The notes under the pieces are model-generated. The model saw nothing but the letters and a program-made list of their open reading frames with translations, was not told the origin of the DNA and did no database searches. Of a DNA stretch of 64,000 bases, positions 11,645 to 20,288 are shown one piece after another. The DNA is from Rugalucina vietnamica (lineage: Eukaryota; Mollusca; Bivalvia; Lucinida; Lucinidae): contig OZ024880.1 of assembly GCA_964017185.1 (NCBI GenBank), positions 36,298,329 to 36,362,328 on the forward strand, given 5' to 3'. Within the stretch, counting starts at the first letter, position 1; every line of letters begins with the position of its first letter. The position numbers were made by a program, and so were the translations under genes.

Positions 11645-13906
11645 AATGACTTATTTGACCAATGGACTGTTTAAAATGTGTCATTTTTGAATCACTTTTA
11701 CACTCACTCAGAAGAGATATACAGCTTGCAATGTTTTAAAGCATCATTATACATTTTCAGTTATCTGTGAGTAAAATAACAAAAATAATCATATAATTAA
11801 ACAGATCTAGTGGTAGAGCGTCGGACTCCAAATCGAGACGTCCTGGGTTCGATCCCCACAGGCGTCACCATGTTGTGTCCTTGAGCAAGACGCATTTACT
11901 CCCTAAAGTACTGGTTAAACACAGGAAGCGTTGGCTCCGACCCGGCATGACTGAAAAATTGTTGACTGGGACGTTAAGCCTCAACACAAACAATCAAACA
12001 AATAATTAAACAAATAATACCTCTTTATTCACTGTAAGTGTAATATAATTTCGTCATTTTGGTGGCCATTTTGGATGTCATACTAGATTTTGGTTCAAAG
12101 AACCCACATGTTTATAGGTGAAATATCAGTAATTTTATCACTTTGGTGGACATTTTGGATGCCATCTTAGATTACGGTACATATAATCAACATCCAGACT
12201 TAGAAGCTTGGCCTCAAAGTGCCCTCATTGTATGACCCTTCAACATATAATCTTTAAATGGAGGCTGGGACAAAATTGGTGACGCTAAACTAGACCTTAC
12301 CCCTTCTTTTGAAAGAAACTTACCATGTACCCTTTAATTATAAAAATGATAATATTTCTCATCTGATACTACAATCCTAGTTGACATCCAAGTTGAACAA
12401 TTTTCTGATATCCATAGGTAGGAAATTTTGACCATTCTAAACTTCAAAAGTAGTTTATATGCAACAACATATTTTGTCTGACCAATGGGTTCATAAGCAA
12501 ATTTGTATAAACTATACAATTTTTTGTGACAATTTTAGGCTCTCTCAGAAGAAATTTGTTGCATACAGGATTTTAAGCATCATTATGCCTTTTCCAGTTA
12601 TTTCTGAGTAAACCAACTCAATAAAATCTGCATTTTATCAGAAAATTGGCGTCTTGACAACCATTTTGGATGTCATCTTGGATTTCCGTGGGAAGAACCC
12701 ACATACAGACTTGGCACCTAGGCCTAAAAGATTTTCCATTCTATGAACCTCAACATAAAACCACCAAACCTTTCTGTTGGTGGATGAAATGAAATGTGTG
12801 GAGTTAAACGTACCCCTACCCCCTTGATTTGCGAGAATCTTATCATGTACCCCTATGTTATAAAGACGAGAATATTTCCCCAATTGATACCACAATCCTA
12901 GCTGACTCCGGCGTTGAACAAGTTTTCTTATATATACTAAATTTAAATTCAAACGATAAAAAAATCCTTGTCGGTTGTGTGTGTGCATCAAAATATTTTT
13001 GTTTGAACAATGGGCCAGGTAGCAAATTTGTATAAAATGTGCCATTTTTAGACAATTTTGGGCTCACTCAGAAGAAGTCTATTGCAAGCAGGATTTAAAG
13101 CGTCCTTATGCTTTTCCAGTTAGTTCCGAGTAAACTAACATAATAAAATCTGCATTTTACCTTAATTTTAAGTACTTTAGGTGAATTGTCAGAAAATTTG
13201 ATGTTTTCGCGGCCATTTTGAATGTCATCTTGGATTTCCGTGTGAAGAATCCACATACAGACTCGGCACTTAGGCCTAAAAGATTGCCCATACTATGAGC
13301 CTTAACATAAAACCATCAAACCTTTTTAGTGGTGGATGAAACGAAATTTGTGAAGCTAAACCTACCCCTACCCCCTTTCTTTGCGAGAACCTCATAATGT
13401 GCCCTCACGTTACAAAGATGAAAATATTTCCAATTTGATACCACAATCCTAGCTGACACAACAGGTTGAAAAAAAAACTTATGTACTAAATTTAATTTTA
13501 AGCATTAAAAACCTTTTCTGTAGTGTGTGTGCAACAAAATATTTTTGGTTTGACCAATGGGCCAGGTAGAAAATCTGTTTAAAATGTACCTTTTTTTTTG
13601 TTACTTTTTCTCCCTGAGAAGAAATCTATTGCTATCAGGATTTTAAAGCCTTATTATGCTTTTTAAGTTACTTCTGAGTAAAACAACATAAAAATATGTA
13701 TATTTGTATAGATCTTTAACTCCTATATGTGAGAAATTAGAAAATTCATCTTTTTGGCGGCCATTTTGGACGCCATCTTGGATTTTGCTATGAAGAATCC
13801 ACATCCGGACTTGGCACCCAGACCTAAAAGTTTGCCCATTGAATGGTCTCCAACATGAAACTATCAAACCTTTTATGTGGAGGGGGTGGAACGAAATTGC
13901 TTTTCT
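11645..13906 (-). repeat. Right arm of foldback (inverted), interrupted by a SINE
   Basis: Mirror image of the left arm. On the minus strand it carries the same unit order (CCCCTTGATTTGCGAGAA on the plus strand equals the GGGGGTAG anchor of the left arm). Units are spaced about 550 bp. The SINE at 11804-12001 splits the innermost unit. Identity to the left arm is visibly incomplete, so the arms are old. Confidence 0.8.
11804..12001 (+). mobile_element. tRNA-derived SINE with perfect 11-bp target duplication
   Basis: ATAATTAAACA lies at 11793-11803 and again at 12002-12012. Between them are CTAGTGGTAGAGCGTCGGAC (A-box part), CCTGGGTTCGATCCCCACAG (B-box), GTGTCCTTGAGCAAGACGC, the GGCATGACTGAAAAATTGTT core, and GACTGGGACGTTAAGCC with a CAAACAATCAAACA tail. 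The 5' end of the tRNA head is slightly truncated. Insertion into the foldback arm dates it after that element. Confidence 0.9.
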
Positions 13907-13940
13907 AGCTGGATATTTTGAGCTGGCTTCTGCGCTATGA

Positions 13941-14452
13941 GTCTAGTGGCTTGACCATCGTGTTAGTTTTCGCCAAGGACCGTGTAAACACCAAAAACAC
14001 CCAGGCAAACCTCCCTTTGGTTGGTAACATTTGTACCAATGGTGCAGTATATATAGGTATCAAAAATGGCGCAAATTGTTAAATTCGTGGAACTGGTGCA
14101 TGACTGCATTCTATCTAAGCAACAACGGAATGAAATGAACCGACGGTATTGTGACGCTATATATGGTCAGGCCTGAAAGCTTTGACCGCACCCCACCTGC
14201 CGTGTAGCCAATTACATTCTATCCAAGCCACAACGGAATGAAATGAACCGACAGTGCTGTGACGGTCGATTGTCAGGTATGAATGCTTTGACCGCGCAGC
14301 GTCTTATTTCTGTTCAGTCACATGAACCACGATGAAATGGGAGTACGGTCAGATTCTTATATATGCGAAGCGTAGACCAAGCTTTTTGTAAAAGCTTATA
14401 CTTGTAATTATATAAAGGTGAATAGAATAACAAAGTACGCATAAGTAATAAG
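13941..14452 (+). repeat. Intergenic with a two-copy ~108-bp tandem repeat
   Basis: CATTCTATCTAAGCAACAAC at about 14107 recurs as CATTCTATCCAAGCCACAAC at about 14215, each followed by GGAATGAAATGAACCGAC and GCTTTGACCGC. Nothing else is recognised in this stretch, which lies just 3' of the minus-strand gene. Confidence 0.6.
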
Positions 14453-14590
14453 CATGGGTGAAAGTTACTGATATCAGCATTGGGAAGATTCCCCCCCCCT
14501 CCCCCAATGTATTGGTACAGGAAAACCCTAGTTTTCAGAATTGGAAAAACGACTTTTCAGTATTGAGAATTTTGGGAACTTTCACCCATG
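14453..14590. mobile_element. 138-bp hairpin MITE
   Basis: CATGGGTGAAAGTT at 14453 is mirrored by AACTTTCACCCATG ending at 14590. The inner parts (TCAGCATTGGGAAG / TTCAGTATTGAGAAT) also pair loosely. It lies 14 bp past the stop codon of the minus-strand gene, so it falls in the 3' UTR or next intron. Confidence 0.7.
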
Positions 14591-14604
14591 AATAAGTGAT
14601 TAGC

Positions 14605-17600
14605 TTACATTTCAAATTTAACATTATTTGGATTCACCATACCATAAACGATTGTAATTTTATCATCCCATGTCCAGTCATACACATTATATGGATACTT
14701 GACATTACGAACACACGCCCATGCCCATATAGGTTTTTTCTTAACTGTAAAAAATGAAATGTTTCAGTAGGAAAATTTTTATACTTTTCTTATTATTGCT
14801 CAAAACATAGATTGTGGGTACATGCTAGAACCGTCTCGGAGAACACCTCAATTTTATTGTATAAAAGTGGGGTTCAAGGGGGTATACTTTTTACGGACAT
14901 GTTTACCTGATGAAGTGAATACCGATCAAGTGTGTCTATCTTGGTTGATATGATAACAAATAGACGGACATACTTACACATAACCCTGTGAGATGGGCTG
15001 GATCCAAAAGATTGATGATCTGAGATCGCAGTCGCCGGAGCGGCGCCTAAAATATGGAATTATAAATACAATTTGAGCAATGGTCTGGAGTATTTATACG
15101 CTGTGCGTGTCGAAAATTCAAATAAATAAATAAATAAATAAACAAACAAATGTTACGACTGCACATATATGGACCGACAAAAGAAGCCCGACACTTTTTG
15201 TGCATATAAAAATGTATAATTTGTGAAGGGTTAATAATGTTTTGTTATTTGAGCATGTCTAAATAAAGCGAGGTGGCGTAGTGGTAGAGCGTCGTACTCG
15301 GAATCGACAGGTCCTGGGTTCGATCCCCACAAGGGTCACCGTGTTGTATCCTTGAGCAAGACACACTTACTCCCTAGAGTACTGGTTAAAACCCCGGAAG
15401 CGATTGCTCCGTCCCGACATGATTGTTGACTGAGACTTTTAACCTCAATACAAACAAATAATTCCGAAAACGTTTTAAGGCGATAAGAACAGTTACTGTT
15501 AAATTGCAAAGTGTAAAGTTTAAGCAGTTCGCTTTCGTTTAATGAATGCATGTCAAAATCTGTACTTGTTCAGTCCAATGTTATTAAGATATTTTGTACT
15601 TTTGAGACTAGTTGTATCCAAAGTTAAGACTTTGGATTGTAATTTTTAAAACGCCTCTCCCCGCTTTAATATTGTTTGATACAGAAAGGGTTTTTATTCA
15701 GTAGGCCGATTTATTTATTTATTTTTATAAAATAGTGTAAAATGAACACCTTGGGGAGTATTGACAAGTCCATTAAGATTAACTTAGGTGTGCGTGAAAC
15801 GCGTACACTGACCTGAAATACCCGAGACATAAACTTGGGAGCTGCGGTCGATGTTGACATATGTCTGCAGTCCTGAAAATGAAATTTTAAATACATTTTT
15901 AATTAAAGCTTTTATTTTGTGTATAGGAAATTATCAAAAACATCTTTAGTAAAATCCAAAGCTTAACTTTGACAAAAGTACGAATTAAAAAAATCAAGCT
16001 CGGCAGCTCGGGCTCGACAGCTCGGCTCGGCTGGGACTTTCACACCCCACCTTTTAAATACAGTTTACTGCTCACTTGGCTTTCGTAAAGCTAGTATCTC
16101 ACTGGCATGCGAATTTCTCGCAACTATTTTGCGAACTTTGTCGCGGAATTTCGCACGACATTCGTGCGAGTATCGCACGAGTGTCGTGGGAATTTTCATG
16201 TGTCGCGAACTAGTCGCGAACTGGTCGCGAAGGTTTTAAACATGTTTAAAAATTTTGTGCGAATTTGTTCGCCAAAATATTTCGCAGGACTGTCGCGCGA
16301 CTGTCTATCGACGGTCGCGCGACGTTCGTGCGAGTGTCGCGAACCTGTCGCCGCGAAATTTTGTCGAATTTACAATGCTAAATTGTAAATTTAGTGACAG
16401 TCTTGAGAAAACATGCGAAAACCTCGCGACTATCTGGCGAGAAAATAAAACTAAGCGACATTCGTACGAATGTCTTGCGACACTCGCACGAATATCGCGC
16501 GACTGTCGTACGAATTAAAATGAAAATAAGCTACATTCGCGAGAAAGTCGTGAGACACTCCCATGACTGTCGCGCGACAGTTGCGCGACTATCGCGCGAC
16601 GGTCGCGAGATATATTTTCAAAATTAGACCGAAATTCGCGAATTTGTCGCATAAATGTCTATTCAGTGAGACTGCAACGTGAAAGCTGTGTTCATATCGT
16701 TAATCTTTGTCGCAAAATAGTCGCGAACTATTTGCGAACTATTTGCGAACTAGTCTCTAGTTGTCGCATTCCAGTGTGATAGGGGCTTCAGTATAAATAC
16801 CTTATTGTCAATTTAGTTTTTTCCACCTCGGTTTTTTGAGTGGGAATTTGTTTGTCCTTGTTTTTTCATTGACTAGTTAGAGATTAACCATGAAGACCGA
16901 ACAACTAACTAACTGCAGAAGCTGAGGGTGAGGTTATGGCCATTTAAAACTAGTTTAAGCCCGCCAGTAATTTTATATTACTGATCGTTCCAAGGTGATA
17001 CTTCTGTTGTGGTTCTTATTGTTTTATATCTTGGTGTTGAATTTTTTTTGCTGTTGCACCTTATGTGCGTTTCATATTTTTAGTTAGGTTTGGGTGACTG
17101 AGTGGCCACCTGTTAGGAAATAGGTACTCACTCGGCTCTCGATATGTTTTGATAGTATAAGTACCGAATTGTCAATTTAGTTTTCTCCACCTCGGTTTTT
17201 GGAGTGTGATTTTCTTTCTGATTGTGCAATTTCCTGATCATTGCCTACTTGTACCTTCTCTCTGAGTGTGCCATTTCCCGATCATTGCCTAAGTTCACCT
17301 TTTATGAGTGTTTTTGTTTGACGCACGAAAATCCGGAACTGAAAAATGTGACACTTAATTATAAATAAACCCACAAGTTGGGGACATTGAGGTCAAATAT
17401 TCTAAAAGTATACTATAGAATATTCACTTCTTAAGCAGTATCATATGATCTTTTCATTTTAGTTTCTGCTCTATTTAACAACGAATTCATTTTACCTAAT
17501 ATTTAATATTCTATTAATATTAGTAATTTGACTTGAGGTAAAAATACATACTTGCCACCGCATTAGAAAACCAACAATCTGCATATGCGAAAACAAAGGC

Positions 17601-18661
17601 GCAGATCAGCTGTGCAGTAACACAGTGTGATTCAACTTCTTCTAACTGTATCTATATATGCAAAAATTTCAAGCCTCTAACCATCTTCTGTGACTGTACA
17701 GCCTGGTTTGTGTCGGACCTGGTCGAAACCTAAATTGTTGGTTTGTTTTCTCACGCACATGCTCACATAAAAGGAATGCCATACACGTACCTGGTGGAAG
17801 ACTTAGACTTCGTTCACTCTTTACATCTCCTGCGAATACGGAATCATCATCATCACCTTGAACATGCTGCAGTGATTGCTGCGAAACAGATAAAAGTCGA
17901 GTTTTGTCCATCTCAGTATTAAAACTAGCATCAGTTTGAATTTCCATTGTGTTTCTCGATGTGCTAGGAATGTTTGATTTCTGGACCAACTCCATTTCAT
18001 TCCCACTTTCACTTTTTGGTTTGCTGTGTTTTCGACGCAAGCTTGTATGTTCGTCGCCATCTTTACGGGTCTGTTTCTTTTTATATGGAGGTCGTTTAAT
18101 TAGAGATGATTGATTGTTAAGCATAGGTGATTTAATATACATGTGCGAATCAGATGTGATCGATTGCCTTTCTGCATCTTTTCGCAACGGATCATGCTCT
18201 TCATTCTTTATAGTAGTATCCTCTGTATCACCTTCGATAGACGTAGTTTGGCAGACTGACTGCGTAGAAACGGTGCGTATATTCTTCGCAAGGTAACCGA
18301 TATTTCTGTTTGAACTTCTTAAAGAGCACAGGCTTACAGTTTCTGCAGGCGGTTGTCCAAACGGAGTAGCCGCTCTTACAATATTTTCATTCTTTTCTAG
18401 ACTTGCCAATCTTGCTTCACTCTTCCATTTTGATTCCTTTAACTCTCCATTTGAATTATCATTTGTGTTTTGGGAAGCCACTGATGTCAATTTCTCCAAA
18501 ACTTTCCCAGAATGAGGTTGTCTGTTTGAAGGCCGTGCTGTATCTGTTGGACTTTGGACATCACCTTCTTTGGCATGAAGCGATTCCCTGCCTTTCCAAA
18601 TACCAAGGAGATCCGAAAATGATTTCGATACTGTTGATACCGTTGACACAAAGTTGAACAT
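14605..18661 (-). CDS. Unknown gene, three coding exons: Ser/Lys-rich protein with Trp-rich C-terminus
   Basis: Exons on the minus strand: 18661-17791 (open upstream to a possible acceptor at 18691), 15872-15813 and 14744-14605, together 356 aa from the ATG at 18661. Junctions: CCACCAG|GTACGTG donor, CATTTTCAG|GACTG acceptor, ATTTCAG|GTCAGT donor, TTTTTTACAG|TTAAG acceptor. Both introns are phase 1 and the frame stays open, good evidence that it is real. Residues 1-290 are Ser/Thr/Lys-rich and probably disordered, with a basic stretch (PPYKKKQTRK). The exon 2/3 product reads TYVNIDRSSQVYVSGIS then KKKPIWAWACVRNV and YDWTWDD. DRSSQVYVSGIS recalls a tectonin repeat and PIWAWACV recalls the linker of TECPR1, but both likenesses are weak and I do not assign a function. 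The stop overlaps a possible donor (GAAAT|GTAAGC), so the gene may run on. An upstream exon is possible. Confidence 0.6.
14748..14910 (+). repeat. Hairpin repeat family H, half copy
   Basis: TTTTATACTTTTCTTATTATT, CTCAAAACATAGATTGTGGG and TACATGCTAGAACCG, then, without the second palindrome arm, AAAGTGGGGTTCAAGGGGG and TTACGGACATGTTTACCTGA. The complete copy is at 40318-40560. Its left end abuts the splice acceptor of the last exon of the minus-strand gene. Confidence 0.7.
15270..15462 (+). mobile_element. tRNA-derived SINE in intron 2 of the minus-strand gene
   Basis: GCGAGGTGGCGTAGTGGTAG and GTCCTGGGTTCGATCCCCAC form the head, with A- and B-box spacing as in a tRNA. GTTGTATCCTTGAGCAAGAC, ACTGGTTAAAACCCCGG and CGTCCCGACATGA follow, and the element ends at TTGACTGAGACTTTTAACC plus ACAAACAAAT. 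Part of the GACTGAAAAATT core is missing. It lies antisense to the surrounding gene. Confidence 0.85.
15463..16079. other. Intron sequence around exon 2 of the minus-strand gene
   Basis: Apart from the 60-bp exon (15813-15872) nothing is recognised. A short block at about 15995-16040 repeats GCTCGGCAGCTCGGGCTCG words. Confidence 0.5.
16080..16785. repeat. TCGCGA/GTCGCGCGAC-saturated element with related ends
   Basis: Nearly every 10 bases hold TCGCG, GTCGCGCGAC, GCGAACT or CACGAATGTCG words, in both orientations. The left edge TAGTATCTCACTGGCATGCG and the complement of the right edge, CTATCACACTGGAATGCGAC, match, suggesting terminal inverted repeats of about 25 bp. The block is far richer in CpG than the AT-rich surroundings. 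Open frames of 77-93 aa here are products of the repeat. It lies within the large intron of the minus-strand gene. Confidence 0.7.
16795..17325 (+). repeat. Dispersed repeat R1, copy 2 (fullest)
   Basis: Begins with a short tail fragment (CCACCTCGGTTTTTTGAGTG), then CATTGACTAGTTAGAGATTA, ACTGCAGAAGCTGAGGGTGA, AACTAGTTTAAGCCCGCCAG, GATCGTTCCAAGGTGATACT, GAGTGGCCACCTGTTAGGAA and CCACCTCGGTTTTTGGAGTG. Same order as the copies at 11020, 39216 and 62505. Confidence 0.8.
17555..17770. mobile_element. MITE copy related to 7363-7601, beside a splice donor
   Basis: AGAAAACCAACAATCTGCAT, ATGCGAAAACAAAGGCGCAG, TTCAAGCCTCTAACCATCTT, TGACTGTACAGCCTGGTTTG and ATTGTTGGTTTGTTTTCTC correspond in order to the 7.4-kb MITE. 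Its end lies about 20 bp from the donor of the 17791-18691 exon, so the open frame continuing past 17791 is MITE sequence, which supports the splice call. Confidence 0.75.
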
Positions 18662-18691
18662 TTTTATCCCATAGTTTAGAAAGTACACATG

Positions 18692-19219
18692 CTGATAAAC
18701 AACCGGTAAAGATTAGAAAGGGCTATCAGGTATTCAGTCTTTCCGGCTCTTCTTAATAGTTGTCGAGAAGTGCTGAAATAAGTTAAGGATTTTCTTGTTC
18801 TATATCTTAAGACTAAGTTATTAGAATTTTCATTTCTAAATCACTACCATTTTATTTCTACTCAAATTATTTTTTTTTAATAATCAGATTCAAATAATAA
18901 GTACTGCAACTATAATTACTAGTAAGCTGTTTCAAAATTATGTCTGATACTGGTCTTCAATAAATGGAGACCATTATCATTTAATTATCTTGACACTACT
19001 TACAAATCACTATTATTAATTTAAATATTAAATATTATATATAAAATTAAAAAAGTGTATCAATGAGAAGTTAGTTTGTTTCGGGAAAAAAGAAAAAAAA
19101 ATGGAAATTGATCTTTTGAAAACGAAACCTTGAAACATATGAATGACATTGGGTAGAAAGAAGACTATTTTATATTTTAAAACTAAAAATCTCACATTGA
19201 ATAGCTGAAAGAGATATAC
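18692..19219. other. Sequence 5' of the minus-strand gene, no firm exon
   Basis: On the minus strand a polypyrimidine/AG at about 18771 (TTAACTTATTTCAG) and another at 18692 (GGTTGTTTATCAG) could be acceptors, but no in-frame joining to an upstream exon was found. Otherwise AT-rich. Confidence 0.35.
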
Positions 19220-19358
19220 CAATTAAGGCTTTATCGACTAGCCTCAGGGACTGTCCCTCATTCCGAAAAAGAAGCTCTGTAAAATCCGACTTGCCAGACG
19301 GAATTCCTACGTGTAATATAAATCCATCCAGGAAATTAACCTGTGCACTTCTGTTCAT
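19220..19358 (-). CDS. Candidate first coding exon, unassigned
   Basis: The minus-strand frame starts at ATG 19358 with A at -3. It gives 46 codons of protein-like composition (MNRSAQVNFLDGFILHVG..., ending SLRLVDKALI) before a possible donor ATTG|GTATATC at 19220, phase 1. It lies 0.5 kb upstream of the 18691 exon, whose acceptor is phase 0, so the two do not join directly. Either an exon is missing between them, it belongs to something else, or it is chance. No domain is recognised. Confidence 0.2.
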
Positions 19359-19587
19359 TTCTGGCTATCGACTTGTTAAGGTCATTATTGCATGTATACG
19401 ATATTGGATATGATATGATCTATTTATGATCATTTATGTTATACTTATTTACATAATACGTTAAAAGATTTGTGTCACTGAAATAATTTGATTTATACAG
19501 GGCATGATCTGATAAATACGACTTTTGGAATTTCAAAATCGTCATTATTAGGCCGACCTTATTTTTTTTTATTTTATTTTTTTTTTG
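19359..19587. other. Intergenic, nothing recognised
   Basis: AT-rich with T-runs near 19561-19585. A regular promoter was not identified. Confidence 0.4.
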
Positions 19588-19834
19588 GTTCGCTTTGCTC
19601 CTACCTACCCATTCAAATTTGCCTTACCCAGAACAGTTTATGGCCACTCTGGGGGGAGGGGTGATTCTTTTTTTGTATAAAACCTTAAAACCAAGTTTCA
19701 GATTAGGGTTCTAATTAAAGCTCCCTTGTTAAGTTTCAAACAATATTTCAACAATGAATTCTCTTTAAATATATTTTTTAACCTTATCCATGTATTGATA
19801 GAGCAAAAATGTTGTTGTTGTTTTTTCTGGTCTA

Positions 19835-19879
<45 letters not shown>

Positions 19880-19935
19880 CTCTACCTACCTACCCAATCT
19901 GAAATCCATGGGTAGGAGCACAGCAAACAAAGAAT
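19588..19935. repeat. Inverted-repeat element with poly-A run
   Basis: GGTTCGCTTTGCTCCTACCT with ACCCATTC at the left faces ATCCATGGGTAGGAGCACAGC at the right (inverted). The right inner side also carries CTACCTACCTACCC after a run of about 40 A. Probably a short non-autonomous element with terminal inverted repeats of about 25 bp. Confidence 0.5.
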
Positions 19936-20159
19936 CATTTAAGGATGGCCTTATTCGCAATAATATACGATGTATAACGCGATTATAAAATTGCGTTTAT
20001 CTTTCTTACAATGGGACGGGTTAAGTATACGTGGATTTAAAATAATTCGAAACTAGATCCGAGAATTTGAGTGTAGTCGGTTTACATTTACAGTATCGGT
20101 ATTTACATATTTATTTAGCAATTTCATGTTCACATTCACATTTAACATGTTACACTTCA

Positions 20160-20288
20160 GTAGCCTGTTTCACGAAACGTTTTATGACACGTCTTATCCT
20201 AAGACACAACTTATTACTTTCGGTATAGGATATTTCTCATCCTTAAGATATCCTCACTTTAGTCCTAACAATAGGACATATAAATAAG
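20160..20288 (+). repeat. Detached terminus related to the 20.3-21.8 kb element
   Basis: TAGCCTGTTTCACGAAACG is followed by GACACGTCTTATCCTAAGAC. It is a diverged version of the TAGCCCGTTTCACGAAGC terminus that begins at 20289, placed directly beside it. Confidence 0.55.

Larger units (their letters stand above)
7711..13940. mobile_element. 6.2-kb foldback-like element, inverted arms of ~550-bp tandem units
   Basis: The outer tips ATAGCGCAGAAGCCAGC (7713-7729) and its exact complement (13922-13938) face each other. Inside them CGTTCCACCCCCT...CATAAAAGGTTTGATAG is also inverted (7749 and ~13890). The left arm holds units whose anchor GGGCAATCTTTTAGGCCTAG occurs at about 7803, 8352, 8907 and 9197 (the last spacing short). 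The right arm holds the mirror anchors at about 13840, 13290, 12735 and 12220. The loop (about 10860-11640) carries another dispersed repeat. Large inverted arms of internal tandem units are typical of foldback elements; no transposase frame is present, so the class is inferred from structure alone. Confidence 0.75.

Noticed and set aside
15270..15345. tRNA gene
   Set aside because: A- and B-box words are present, but the sequence continues into the SINE body and an A-rich tail, as in the other copies; no complete cloverleaf was verified.
16107..16627. Overlapping ORFs of 77-93 aa
   Set aside because: They are translations of the TCGCGA-saturated repeat, rich in Arg/Ser/Cys in all frames.
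17669..18688. A single 339-aa ORF on the minus strand taken as a complete gene
   Set aside because: Its first codon is GTG, not ATG, and its last ~40 codons lie past a strong splice donor in MITE sequence. The gene is better modelled as three exons ending at 14605.
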